Below are positions 8,913 to 18,495 of a stretch of DNA of 64,000 nucleotides, piece after piece. The DNA is from Ascidiimonas sp046199005. Lineage in GTDB: Bacteria > Bacteroidota > Bacteroidia > Flavobacteriales > Flavobacteriaceae. The stretch lies in the NCBI GenBank assembly GCA_046199005.1, contig CP176050.1, positions 3,596,001 through 3,660,000 on the forward strand. Direction: 5' to 3'. The notes beneath the pieces are model-generated. The model saw only the letters and a list, made by a program, of their open reading frames with translations, was not told where the DNA came from and did no database searches. The stretch's first letter is position 1; each line of letters starts with the position of its first letter. The position numbers and the translations under genes were made by a program.

Positions 8913-9602
8913 TTAGATAGGTTCGTTCAATAAATCTAAAAACTCAACAGCATTGGCCTCCATTTGATGTACAACCTTATCGGTCCTTACCACCAGGTGA
9001 TTGTATCCAATATAGGCAATAATACCTACAATAAGCCCTGCTACCGTCGTAGTCATGGCCGTATAGATACCGGAAGCTAAAAGTCCCATTTCTGCCTGAC
9101 CTCCACTACTTGCCATTTCATGAAATGCAAGTATCATACCAATCACTGTTCCTAGGAATCCGATCATGGGCGCGGCTCCGGCCACTGTGGCCAGAATACT
9201 AACGTTACGTTCTAATTTGTATACTTCAAGTGTACCCGCATTTTCAATCGCTTTGTTGATATCTTCAAGCGGTTTACCAATCCTTGAAATACCCTTTTCG
9301 GTAAGTCTGGCTACTGGAGAATCTGTTTGGGCGCAGAGAATCCGTGCCGACTCAAGCTTACCAGATGAAACGTGATCCCTTATTTGATTCATAAAGTTTT
9401 TGTCGATCTTAGAAGCTGCTTTTATAGCAAATATTCGTTCGAAATAGATGTACAAAGCAACAAACAGCAATACAAATAGTACCGCTATAATAATGATACT
9501 ACCAGTACCACCATTTACAATAAGATCTGCTACGGAAAGCGTCTTTTCTTCAACTAGTGTTTCGTCCAGCACTTCTTGTGCCACTTCTTGAATTAATAGC
9601 AT
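8913..9602 (-). CDS. exbB: ExbB/TolQ/MotA-family proton channel protein
   Basis: 229 aa with three predicted membrane helices (about 35-53, 130-152, 175-200). The second and third carry the family's small-residue pattern ('GAAPMIGFLGTVIGM' and 'AMTTTVAGLIVGI'). Together with ExbD it forms the inner-membrane motor that drives TonB. The acidic N-terminus lies ahead of the first helix. 47 bp separate it from nhaD upstream. Confidence 0.93.
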   Translation of the reverse strand: MLLIQEVAQEVLDETLVEEKTLSVADLIVNGGTGSIIIIAVLFVLLFVALYIYFERIFAIKAASKIDKNFMNQIRDHVSSGKLESARILCAQTDSPVARLTEKGISRIGKPLEDINKAIENAGTLEVYKLERNVSILATVAGAAPMIGFLGTVIGMILAFHEMASSGGQAEMGLLASGIYTAMTTTVAGLIVGIIAYIGYNHLVVRTDKVVHQMEANAVEFLDLLNEPI

Positions 9603-9649
9603 AGGTTAAATTAAATAGTTTTGTTAATAACGGTTGTTTGGGTATAAAA

Positions 9650-10984
9650 TTATGCGTTTAAGATAAATTCTCTGATCAATACAAATGCACCTGCACCTGC
9701 CAGAAATCCTATTAGTGCCAGCCCTGATATTTTTTTGAGGTACCAGAAAAAGTCAATTTTTTCCATTCCCATGGCAACCACACCTGCCGCTGATCCAATG
9801 ATCAACATACTACCTCCTGTTCCAGCAGAATAAGCAATAAAATGCCATAGTGGGGCATCGATGGACTGAGAGAACATTCCCATACTTGCGGCAACCAATG
9901 GCACGTTGTCGATCACAGCCGATCCTACTCCAAGAAGCATGACCACGATATCTGTATTTGGGATCGCAGCATTGAGCCCTTCGGCAAAATGAAACAGCAT
10001 TCCTAAAGATTCCAAGGCTGCTACCGCCATTAAAATACCTAAGAAAAACAGAATACTTGGCAGCTCAATTTTAGAAAGAGAATGATGAACGGGGCTATGA
10101 TGACTGGCTTCTTCATGCTCGTCACCTACCTTAGTCATACTAAACTTTGTACGGCTATAGAGCTCAGCAAAAGTAGCAACTACTGCGAGAGAAAGCATCA
10201 TACCTACATAAGGTGGCAAATGTGTTACTGTCTTAAAAATGGGCACGAATACAATGGCTCCAAGACCCAGGTACAACATGCGCGCACCATGAGGAGATTC
10301 AGAACTTCCATTTTCTTCTATAGTACTATCGATTTTACCTTTGAAAACTTTGAGTCGGGCCGCTACTAATGTTGGCACGACCATACACAATACCGAAGGG
10401 ACAAAGACATGTTCAATTAACTGAAGCGTGGTTACTTTATTCCCTATCCATAACATCGTAGTAGTTACATCACCTATAGGTGACCATGCACCCCCCGCAT
10501 TAGCAGCAATAATGATCATACCCGCAAACCAAAGCCTTATTTCACGATCTCTGATTACTTTTTGAAGTATCGTAATTAAAACGATCGTAGCTGTAAGGTT
10601 ATCGATAATTGCCGAAAGAATAAAGCCCAGTATACAGAAAATCCACAATAACTTCTTTTTGCTTCGGGTTCGTATGAATCCTTTTATTGTTGCAAAACCA
10701 TTGAAATAATCGATAATCTCCACTATAGTCATCGCACCGAGAAGAAAAACAAGAATTTCTGCTGTTTTACCTAAATGATGCAACAAGATCTCATCAATAT
10801 GTGAGGGTTCTAATTCTTTTAACTCTGCATTTACCTCGAACACAGCCATGTGATCTAACGCAATTACCGCCCATAACAAAGCCATCATCCCTAATGCAGG
10901 AATTAGTTTGTCAATTTTGAGATTGTGTTCTAAGGTAATTGCCAGATATCCAAAAATGAATATGAGAAGGATAATAGTTTCCAT
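9650..10984 (-). CDS. nhaD: Na+/H+ antiporter, NhaD family
   Basis: 444-aa polytopic inner-membrane protein of the ion-transporter superfamily, with many hydrophobic helices. NhaD-like signature stretches are visible: 'IDNLTATIVLITIL', 'NAGGAWSPIGDVTTTMLW' and, near the C-terminus, 'SAVIDNVPLVAASMG' and 'GTGGSMLIIGSAAG'. It exports Na+ in exchange for protons, suiting a marine bacterium. It lies 23 bp downstream of the dehydrogenase and 47 bp upstream of exbB, so it is likely transcribed with the TonB energy module. Confidence 0.92.
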   Translation of the reverse strand: METIILLIFIFGYLAITLEHNLKIDKLIPALGMMALLWAVIALDHMAVFEVNAELKELEPSHIDEILLHHLGKTAEILVFLLGAMTIVEIIDYFNGFATIKGFIRTRSKKKLLWIFCILGFILSAIIDNLTATIVLITILQKVIRDREIRLWFAGMIIIAANAGGAWSPIGDVTTTMLWIGNKVTTLQLIEHVFVPSVLCMVVPTLVAARLKVFKGKIDSTIEENGSSESPHGARMLYLGLGAIVFVPIFKTVTHLPPYVGMMLSLAVVATFAELYSRTKFSMTKVGDEHEEASHHSPVHHSLSKIELPSILFFLGILMAVAALESLGMLFHFAEGLNAAIPNTDIVVMLLGVGSAVIDNVPLVAASMGMFSQSIDAPLWHFIAYSAGTGGSMLIIGSAAGVVAMGMEKIDFFWYLKKISGLALIGFLAGAGAFVLIREFILNA

Positions 10985-11007
10985 ATATTGTTTCGGTTGA
11001 TTTTTGT

Positions 11008-12234
11008 CTAAATTAGTTGTTTTAAAGCAATTTCAAAAGCAGTTGTACTAATTCGTGTTTTGGAAGCACTCTGCTTGAAAGAATTTAATAGCGCTTTTTT
11101 AATGATTTCTGACGTATCTGTAAAGATTGCATGATCTTCCATAGCGACTCTTCTTTCCATAAAATAAGCAAAAACTCTTGCCATACCGCAATTTGAAATA
11201 AAATCAGGGATCAGACTTACCCGTTCATCGGCAAACTCCATGATTGGTCCAAAGAATATTTCTTTATCTGCAAAAGGTACATTTGCACCGCAAGAGATCA
11301 CTTCCAGTCCTGTGTTTATCATTTTTGAAATTTGATCTTGCGTAATTAGACGGGATGCAGCACAAGGTGCAAAGATCTCGGTAGGCAACGACCAAATGCG
11401 GTCATTCATCTCTTCAAAAGGTATCAGATCTGCTGCCTGAAGCGTATTCCCTTTTTTGTTGAGATAGAGCTCTTTTACTTCATCGTAGCTCAATCCTTCT
11501 TCCTTTATAATTCCGCCTCCAATATCAATGATCCCTACAATTTTGGCTCCCATCTGTGCAAGATAAAAAGCGGCTGCTGCACCTACATTACCAAACCCCT
11601 GTACTACAGCGCGTTTGTCTTTTACAGTTCCTCCGTAAATATCATAATAATGTCTTACTGCTTCTGCCACTCCATAACCGGTTATCATATCTGCTACCGT
11701 GTATTTCCGGTTTACATCAGGTGTATATTCAGCGCTTTCAATAACTTTGATAACTCCTTGCCTTAATTGGCCTATCCTATTAATCTTATCGGCTTCTGTA
11801 GGCTTAAAATGGCCATTGAAAACACCTTCCTGTGGGTGCCAGACACCACAATCTTCTGTAATGGGAATCACTTCATGTATTTCATCTACATTCAAATCTC
11901 CTCCGGTGCCATAGTAGCTTTTGAGCAGTGGTGAAACTGCTTTGTACCATCGCTCTAATACGCCTCTTTTACGGGGGTCTTTCGGATCGAAGTTAATTCC
12001 GGATTTAGCGCCGCCAATGGCTGGACCCGAAACCGTGAATTTAATTTCCATAGTTTTTGCCAACGACACCACTTCGTTCATATCGAGTCCTTTTCGCATT
12101 CGGGTTCCTCCCCCAGCTGCACCGCCTCTTAAAGAATTAATAATAGTCCAACCCTCTGCTTCTGTTTCCGGATCCTTCCAATTGAAAACTATCTCAGGAT
12201 CTTTATTTTCATATATCTTAAGTAAATCTTTCAT
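11008..12234 (-). CDS. Glu/Leu/Phe/Val-family amino acid dehydrogenase
   Basis: NAD(P)-dependent oxidative deaminase. I place the start at the internal ATG at 12234 (408 aa) rather than the upstream ATG at 12303, because a -7 box (12257-12264) lies between them and the first 23 residues of the long form look unlike the family. Numbering from 12234: the Gly-rich 'RGGAAGGGTRM' (36-46), the Lys in 'GPAIGGAKSGI' (Lys77) and the Asp in 'GTGGDLNVDE' form the substrate/catalytic site. 'GFGNVGAAAAFYL' is the nucleotide-binding loop of the second domain. Glutamate dehydrogenase is most likely given gltBD nearby, but leucine dehydrogenase activity cannot be excluded. Confidence 0.88.
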   Translation of the reverse strand: MKDLLKIYENKDPEIVFNWKDPETEAEGWTIINSLRGGAAGGGTRMRKGLDMNEVVSLAKTMEIKFTVSGPAIGGAKSGINFDPKDPRKRGVLERWYKAVSPLLKSYYGTGGDLNVDEIHEVIPITEDCGVWHPQEGVFNGHFKPTEADKINRIGQLRQGVIKVIESAEYTPDVNRKYTVADMITGYGVAEAVRHYYDIYGGTVKDKRAVVQGFGNVGAAAAFYLAQMGAKIVGIIDIGGGIIKEEGLSYDEVKELYLNKKGNTLQAADLIPFEEMNDRIWSLPTEIFAPCAASRLITQDQISKMINTGLEVISCGANVPFADKEIFFGPIMEFADERVSLIPDFISNCGMARVFAYFMERRVAMEDHAIFTDTSEIIKKALLNSFKQSASKTRISTTAFEIALKQLI

Positions 12235-12256
12235 TAAAATTTCATTTTTAATGTCA

Positions 12257-12264
12257 CAAATATA
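12257..12264 (-). promoter_or_regulatory. Candidate -7 element for the amino acid dehydrogenase
   Basis: TATATTTG on the minus strand, 22 nt before the ATG at 12234. A TTG at the right distance is not evident, so this is a half-promoter. It is used here mainly to choose between the two possible starts. Confidence 0.5.
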
Positions 12265-12406
12265 AAGATTGAAACGGGTTTTATTTTGTTTCGCAGAGGG
12301 CATTTAAAATCATAATTTGTGAATAAATCAACCTAATGCATCAGACTTGCCGACAGTACTGGGTTTGGAGTGATTTTTTAGTATTATCAGAAATAGTCGA
12401 AAACGA

Positions 12407-12437
12407 TTGAAATTTTCGCATTTTACATTTATCTTTG
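12407..12437 (+). promoter_or_regulatory. Bacteroidota-type promoter of the acyl-CoA dehydrogenase
   Basis: TTG (12407-12409), 20-nt spacer, TATCTTTG (12430-12437), giving a leader of roughly 30 nt to the ATG at 12475. Full match to the -33/-7 consensus. Confidence 0.75.
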
Positions 12438-12474
12438 GACTCATTTTTTAAAGAATATGTAATTGATTTGATAT

Positions 12475-13617
12475 ATGGATTTTAATCTTACCGAAGAACA
12501 TGAAATGATTCGACAGGCAGCTCGTGATTTTGCACAAACAGAATTGTTGCCCGGAGTGATCGAAAGAGACGAGCATCAAAAATTTCCGACCGAAGAGATC
12601 AAAAAAATGGCTGAACTTGGATTTATGGGAATGATGGTTTCGCCTGAATACAACGGAAGTGGTCTGGACACTATTTCCTACGTACTTGCGATGGAAGAAA
12701 TATCGAAGATCGATGCATCTGCATCTGTCATTATGAGTGTAAATAACTCATTGGTATGCTGGGGATTAGAGACTTTTGGCACTGAAGATCAAAAACAAAA
12801 ATACCTGAAGCGTCTTGCTTCCGGTGAAATAATTGGTGCATTTTGCCTATCTGAACCAGAAGCAGGTAGTGATGCGACTTCACAAAAAACAACAGCGATT
12901 GACAAAGGAGATCATTACATCCTCAATGGCACTAAAAACTGGATTACTAATGGTAATTCGGCAGATGTATACCTCGTAATTGCTCAAACCGATGTAGATA
13001 AAGGACATAAAGGAATCAACGCCTTGATCGTAGAAAAAGGAATGGAAGGTTTCGAAATTGGTTTGAAGGAACAGAAACTGGGCATTCGCGGTTCAGACAC
13101 CCATTCTTTGATGTTTACAGATGTTAAAGTTCCTAAAGAGAATCGTATAGGAGAAGACGGATTCGGATTCAAATTCGCCATGAAAACCCTCGCCGGAGGA
13201 CGCATAGGAATCGCAGCGCAGGCATTAGGAATAGCTTCGGGTGCTTACGAACTCGCTAAAGAATATTCAAAGGTAAGAAAGGCATTTGGCACTGAGATCT
13301 GTAACCATCAGGCAATCGCTTTCAAACTTGCAGACATGCATACGCAAATAGAAGCAGCCCGCCACCTGGTACTAAAAGCAGCCTGGGATAAGGATAATGG
13401 TCACAATTATGACCTATCCGGAGCCATGGCAAAATTATACGCTTCTCAGGTAGCTATGGACACTACAGTTGAGGCAGTACAGGTACATGGTGGTAACGGA
13501 TATGTTAAAGAATATCACGTAGAAAGACTTATGAGAGATGCGAAGATTACACAGATCTATGAAGGTACTTCTGAAATTCAAAAAATTGTAATTTCCAGAA
13601 GCATTCTTAGAGATTAA
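12475..13617 (+). CDS. Acyl-CoA dehydrogenase (short/medium-chain type)
   Basis: 380-aa FAD enzyme of fatty acid or branched-chain acyl-CoA oxidation. The N-terminal helical domain begins 'DFNLTEEHEMIRQAARDFA'. The FAD/substrate loop 'GAFCLSEPEAGSDA' follows, with 'NWITNG' after it. The C-terminal domain has 'VQVHGGNGYVKEY' and 'QIYEGTSEIQ', where Glu363 sits at the position of the catalytic base in short-chain and bacterial butyryl-CoA dehydrogenases. Length is normal. It is monocistronic, with its own promoter and a terminator at 13638-13673. The preferred chain length cannot be read from the sequence. Confidence 0.93.
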   Translation: MDFNLTEEHEMIRQAARDFAQTELLPGVIERDEHQKFPTEEIKKMAELGFMGMMVSPEYNGSGLDTISYVLAMEEISKIDASASVIMSVNNSLVCWGLETFGTEDQKQKYLKRLASGEIIGAFCLSEPEAGSDATSQKTTAIDKGDHYILNGTKNWITNGNSADVYLVIAQTDVDKGHKGINALIVEKGMEGFEIGLKEQKLGIRGSDTHSLMFTDVKVPKENRIGEDGFGFKFAMKTLAGGRIGIAAQALGIASGAYELAKEYSKVRKAFGTEICNHQAIAFKLADMHTQIEAARHLVLKAAWDKDNGHNYDLSGAMAKLYASQVAMDTTVEAVQVHGGNGYVKEYHVERLMRDAKITQIYEGTSEIQKIVISRSILRD

Positions 13618-13637
13618 TCTTACTATCCAGATTCATT

Positions 13638-13673
13638 AAAAAGGGAGGATCAGTAAGCGTCCTCCTTTTTTTT
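13638..13673 (+). terminator. Terminator after the acyl-CoA dehydrogenase
   Basis: GGAGGA and TCCTCC arms around a loop of about 10 nt, preceded by A and followed by a run of T. The remaining ~250 bp to gltB are AT-rich and I see nothing in them except the gltB promoter. Confidence 0.75.
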
Positions 13674-13919
13674 ACCCCTCTAAAATAATTCCCGGGACTT
13701 CTTTTTAACCTTTAAAAATTATTCTGCCCTTTTAAAAAAGGGTCTCATTTAATAAAACACAGTCAAAATATAATTATACCCCCTGTTTTTGTTTATTCCG
13801 ACTAAAAACACTTTAATATTGACTATTTATCAATATATTCCCCTTAAATTATCTTATTTGCATTTTTCTCAACGAAAAAGTATCATAGTCTAATTTCTTT
13901 TATGATTACTGATATATCC

Positions 13920-13951
13920 TTGATTTTTTATCACTGATATCAATATTTTTG
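13920..13951 (+). promoter_or_regulatory. Promoter of gltBD
   Basis: TTG (13920-13922), 21-nt spacer, TATTTTTG (13944-13951). The ATG of gltB is at 13968, so the transcript leader is only about 10 nt. Confidence 0.7.
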
Positions 13952-13967
13952 TAGAAATATCGCAATT

Positions 13968-16900
13968 ATGACACCAGCAAAACAAGGCTTGTATTCTCCA
14001 GAATTTGAACATGATAACTGCGGAGCAGGATTTATCTGTAATCTGAACGGTATACGAACGAATGATATTATTCATAAGGCATTGGACATTCTCGTTAGGT
14101 TGGAGCATCGCGGTGCTGTGAGTGCCGATGGTAAAACAGGCGATGGTGCTGGTATTCTTATTGAAATTCCACATGAATTTTTTAAACAATCCTGCAGTTT
14201 TAGCTTGCCAGAACAGAAAGAATATGCCGTAGGTATGGTTTTTCTTCCGAAATCAAGAAATCAGGCAGCCATCTGCATAGAAGCATTTACGATCAATATT
14301 GAAAAACAGGGGCTTTCAATCATTGGATGGAGAGATGTACCTGTAGATCACGATTGTATTGGTGAGATTGCTGCTAAAACCGAACCGGTAATCAAGCAGG
14401 TCTTTATCGGTAAAAATGATCAGGATCTGACGGATTTTGAATTTAATGCTAAACTTTTTGCTGCTCGTAAAATAACAGAACATACCATTCTCAATTCAGG
14501 ACTTGCGGAAGCAGGGTATTTTTACTTTTCGAGCCTTTCGATCACAACTATTATTTATAAAGGGCTACTGATGCCACAAGACATCAGCACTTACTATAAA
14601 GACCTAACTGAAAATGCGGTAGTAACAAAACTCGCCCTCGTGCATCAACGTTTTTCTACCAATACTTTCCCTACCTGGGATCTTGCCCAACCCTTTCGCT
14701 ACATGTGTCATAATGGTGAGATCAATACTTTGAAAGGAAATCTAAGCCGAATGAAAGCCAGAGAAGAGCTTTTTGAAAGTACGATTTTTGGAGAATCCAT
14801 TAAAGATATACCACCAATAGTGCTGGAAGGTAAATCAGATTCTGCTTCTATGGACATGGTACTGGAACTGCTGCTACAAACCGGAAGGTCTCTACCGGAA
14901 GTAATGATGATGATGGTTCCGGAAGCATGGGAAAAACATAAATCTATGTCTGATGGCAAAAAGGCATTCTACGAATACAACGCATGCATTATGGAGCCAT
15001 GGGACGGCCCCGCTTCTATTCCTTTTACCGACGGAAATTATATTGGTGCATTGCTAGACCGTAATGGATTACGACCTTCCAGATATACCGTTACTAAAAA
15101 TGGCTATGTAGTGATGTCTTCTGAGACTGGAGTAATTGATATTAAACCAGAAAATGTGGCATACCACGGTAGACTAGAGCCGGGTAGAATGTTTCTGGTG
15201 GACATGAATGAAGGCAGAATCATTAAAGATGAAGAAGTAAAGCAACAAATTGTTTCAAAAAGGCCGTACCGAAAGTGGTTGAATGAAAATCTGTTGCCAC
15301 TGGCAAAAGTACCCTATACTAATAACACAACACCCGTAGAACCAGAAGCCAGAATTACCCGTTTAAAAGTATTTGGGTATACCACCGAAGATATACAAAC
15401 ACTCATAGTACCTATGGCAACGCAAGGTAAAGAAGCGATCGGATCTATGGGAACGGATACCCCTCTCCCGGTTCTTTCAGAAAAGCCTCAATTACTTTAC
15501 AATTATTTCAAACAATTATTTGCACAGGTTACCAACCCACCACTCGACGGTATACGGGAAGAGATTGTAACAGATATAAGTCTCTCTATTGGAGGAGATC
15601 GTAATATTTTTGAGATCGTACCAGAACAGTGTAAGATGCTTCGCATACAAAATCCGGTAATTTCTAATGAGGATCTTGACAAAATCAAATTTATAGCACA
15701 TCCTGATTTTAAGGCAATCTCAATATCGATACTTTATGAAGCAGAAAAAGGCCTGAATGGTTTGGAACGCAAACTGGAAGAAATCATCAAAGAGATTGTG
15801 AACGAAATTGACAATGGGTGTAATATCATTATACTTTCAGATCGCAATGTAAACGAAAAAATGGCTCCTATCCCTGCGTTGCTGGCCTGTTCATATGTGC
15901 ACCACACTTTAAAGAAATTAAAGAAAAGGTCTGCCATAGGGATTGTGATCGAATCTGCAGAACCCAGAGAGCCCCATCATTTTGCGATGCTGTTTGGATA
16001 CGGTGCAAGTGCTATCAACCCATATCTTGTAAACGAGATCATTCAGGAACTGGTTGAGGAAAATGAGATAGATGGCCATTCTGCGGATGAAGCGATTCAG
16101 AATTTCAACAAGGCAATAGGCAAAGGGATCGTGAAGATCATGAATAAGATAGGGATCTCTACCTTACACTCTTATAGAGGAGCTCAGATATTTGAGGCAC
16201 TTGGTCTCAATGAAAAATTCGTAAATACGTATTTCTGTAATACACCAACACGAATTGAAGGGATAGGATTGTATGAAGTTGAAAAAGAAATTCAAAAGCG
16301 ATTCAGTAAGGCTTTTGAAACTCAGGAAGTCAACGCGAACTTAGATCTTGATATTGGAGGTGAATATCGCTGGAGACGAAATGGGGAGCGGCACATGTTT
16401 AATCCTGCGACAGTTTCTAAACTTCAGCAAGCAGTAAGACAGAACAACTTTGAAAGTTATGATGCGTATTCGAAAATGATCAATGAACAAAGCGAGCGTC
16501 TCATGACCTTAAGAGGAATGTTTGAGTTTAAAGATCTGAATCCAATTCCTTTAGAAGAAGTAGAGCCCTGGACAAATATTGTAAAACGTTTTAAGACGGG
16601 AGCAATGTCTTTTGGCTCAATTAGCAAAGAAGCACATGAAAATCTAGCCATTGCGATGAACCGAATTGGAGGAAAAAGCAACTCTGGTGAAGGTGGAGAA
16701 GATACGGCCAGATTTTACAAAGATTCAAATGGCAACTGGAGAAATAGTGCCATTAAACAGGTAGCTTCCGGAAGGTTTGGTGTTTCTATCAATTATCTTT
16801 CGAATGCCAAAGAAATTCAAATTAAGATGGCACAGGGTGCCAAACCAGGTGAAGGCGGGCAGCTTCCCGGACCTAAAGTGAATCCCGATATTGCCAGAAC

Positions 16901-18494
16901 AAGAAATTCCACTCCTTACGTAGGACTCATATCCCCTCCTCCACATCACGATATTTATTCGATCGAAGATCTGGCACAGCTCATTTTTGATTTAAAAAAT
17001 GCAAATCGGGAAGCTCGTATTAATGTTAAGCTAGTCTCAGAAGTAGGGGTCGGCACGATCGCCGCAGGGGTTGCCAAAGCAAAAGCAGATGTTGTGCTTA
17101 TCTCTGGTTTTGATGGGGGAACCGGAGCTTCACCTCTTACCTCACTAAAACATGCAGGATTACCCTGGGAGTTAGGGATCGCAGAAGCGCAACAAACACT
17201 TGTTTTGAACAATCTGCGCAACAGAATTGTTGTAGAATGCGACGGACAACTTAAAACAGGAAGAGATGTCGCCATCGCCTGCCTATTAGGTGCAGAAGAA
17301 TTTGGTTTCTCAACAGCTCCTCTGGTGGCCTCAGGGTGCATTATGATGCGCGCATGTCATTTAAATACTTGCCCTGTGGGTATCGCTACTCAAGACCCTG
17401 AATTGCGAAAAAACTTTAAAGGAACACCGGAACATGTGATTAACTTTATGTTTTTTATTGCTCAGGAACTTCGTAAAATTATGGCTTCACTTGGTTTTAA
17501 AACTATTGATGAAATGGTGGGACAGAGCCAAAAACTTAATATGTCTAAAGCAATCACCCATTACAAAGCGCAAGGAATAGATTTATCTAAAATACTCTAT
17601 AAACCTTCGGTTCTTTCATCGGTTAAACTATACAATACCGAAAAACAAGATCACCATTTGGATGATGTTCTTGATTTTAAAATCTTGGCGCAGGCGCATC
17701 CGGCTATTTACCGTAAGGAAAAAATGAGTCTTGATTTTAAAATTTGTAATACAGACCGAACCACCGGAGCTATCATTAGCAATGAAATCTCAAAAATACA
17801 CGGTGGCAAAGGACTCCCCGAAGACACGTTATCACTAAACTTTACCGGTTCTGCCGGCCAGAGCTTCGGGGCTTTTGCCACTCACGGTCTTACTATGAAA
17901 GTTCTGGGCAATACAAACGATTATTTTGGAAAAGGGCTTTCGGGAGCGAAGTTGATCATTCAGATTCCTGATGAAGCCACCTTTGAACCACACGAGAACG
18001 TAATCACCGGTAACGTAGCATTATACGGTGCAACCGCAGGAGAAGCATATATTAACGGAATCGCAGGAGAACGCTTTCTGGTACGAAATTCTGGGGCCAA
18101 GGCTGTAGTGGAAGGTATAGGAGACCATGGTTGTGAATACATGACAGGAGGAATCGCAGTGATTTTAGGAGAAATAGGTCGAAATTTTGCCGCCGGAATG
18201 AGTGGCGGTATCGCTTACATTCTAAACGAGCAAAGCGCTATCGAGAAAACGAACTTTAATCTTGAAATGGTAAACCTCGAAGAACCTCAGGAAGAAGATT
18301 TAATAGAGATCGAACAATTAATCTCATCGCATTACGCTTATACCAGCAGCCCAAAAGCAAGGTACGTACTTGACCACTGGGAAGAATTGAAATCACAATT
18401 CATTAAAGTAATGCCAGAGGAATATAAAAAGGCTTTGGCACGAATGAAAGAAGAGAAAAAAGAAGAAACCCTTAAATTATCAATGGCACAGTAG
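13968..18494 (+). CDS. gltB: Glutamate synthase, large subunit
   Basis: 1508-aa subunit that makes two glutamates from glutamine and 2-oxoglutarate. A 17-residue propeptide precedes Cys18 ('EHDNCGAGFICN'), the nucleophile of the class II glutamine amidotransferase domain. The central and FMN-binding synthase domains follow: 'KRFKTGAMSFGSISKEAH' and 'GGKSNSGEGGEDTAR' are the usual FMN/2-oxoglutarate motifs. A cysteine cluster 'CIMMRACHLNTCPVG' ligates the 3Fe-4S centre. The C-terminal GXGXG beta-helix domain ends the protein. One base separates it from gltD. Length and motif order are complete; nothing is missing. Confidence 0.97.
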   Translation: MTPAKQGLYSPEFEHDNCGAGFICNLNGIRTNDIIHKALDILVRLEHRGAVSADGKTGDGAGILIEIPHEFFKQSCSFSLPEQKEYAVGMVFLPKSRNQAAICIEAFTINIEKQGLSIIGWRDVPVDHDCIGEIAAKTEPVIKQVFIGKNDQDLTDFEFNAKLFAARKITEHTILNSGLAEAGYFYFSSLSITTIIYKGLLMPQDISTYYKDLTENAVVTKLALVHQRFSTNTFPTWDLAQPFRYMCHNGEINTLKGNLSRMKAREELFESTIFGESIKDIPPIVLEGKSDSASMDMVLELLLQTGRSLPEVMMMMVPEAWEKHKSMSDGKKAFYEYNACIMEPWDGPASIPFTDGNYIGALLDRNGLRPSRYTVTKNGYVVMSSETGVIDIKPENVAYHGRLEPGRMFLVDMNEGRIIKDEEVKQQIVSKRPYRKWLNENLLPLAKVPYTNNTTPVEPEARITRLKVFGYTTEDIQTLIVPMATQGKEAIGSMGTDTPLPVLSEKPQLLYNYFKQLFAQVTNPPLDGIREEIVTDISLSIGGDRNIFEIVPEQCKMLRIQNPVISNEDLDKIKFIAHPDFKAISISILYEAEKGLNGLERKLEEIIKEIVNEIDNGCNIIILSDRNVNEKMAPIPALLACSYVHHTLKKLKKRSAIGIVIESAEPREPHHFAMLFGYGASAINPYLVNEIIQELVEENEIDGHSADEAIQNFNKAIGKGIVKIMNKIGISTLHSYRGAQIFEALGLNEKFVNTYFCNTPTRIEGIGLYEVEKEIQKRFSKAFETQEVNANLDLDIGGEYRWRRNGERHMFNPATVSKLQQAVRQNNFESYDAYSKMINEQSERLMTLRGMFEFKDLNPIPLEEVEPWTNIVKRFKTGAMSFGSISKEAHENLAIAMNRIGGKSNSGEGGEDTARFYKDSNGNWRNSAIKQVASGRFGVSINYLSNAKEIQIKMAQGAKPGEGGQLPGPKVNPDIARTRNSTPYVGLISPPPHHDIYSIEDLAQLIFDLKNANREARINVKLVSEVGVGTIAAGVAKAKADVVLISGFDGGTGASPLTSLKHAGLPWELGIAEAQQTLVLNNLRNRIVVECDGQLKTGRDVAIACLLGAEEFGFSTAPLVASGCIMMRACHLNTCPVGIATQDPELRKNFKGTPEHVINFMFFIAQELRKIMASLGFKTIDEMVGQSQKLNMSKAITHYKAQGIDLSKILYKPSVLSSVKLYNTEKQDHHLDDVLDFKILAQAHPAIYRKEKMSLDFKICNTDRTTGAIISNEISKIHGGKGLPEDTLSLNFTGSAGQSFGAFATHGLTMKVLGNTNDYFGKGLSGAKLIIQIPDEATFEPHENVITGNVALYGATAGEAYINGIAGERFLVRNSGAKAVVEGIGDHGCEYMTGGIAVILGEIGRNFAAGMSGGIAYILNEQSAIEKTNFNLEMVNLEEPQEEDLIEIEQLISSHYAYTSSPKARYVLDHWEELKSQFIKVMPEEYKKALARMKEEKKEETLKLSMAQ

Positions 18495-18495
18495 T

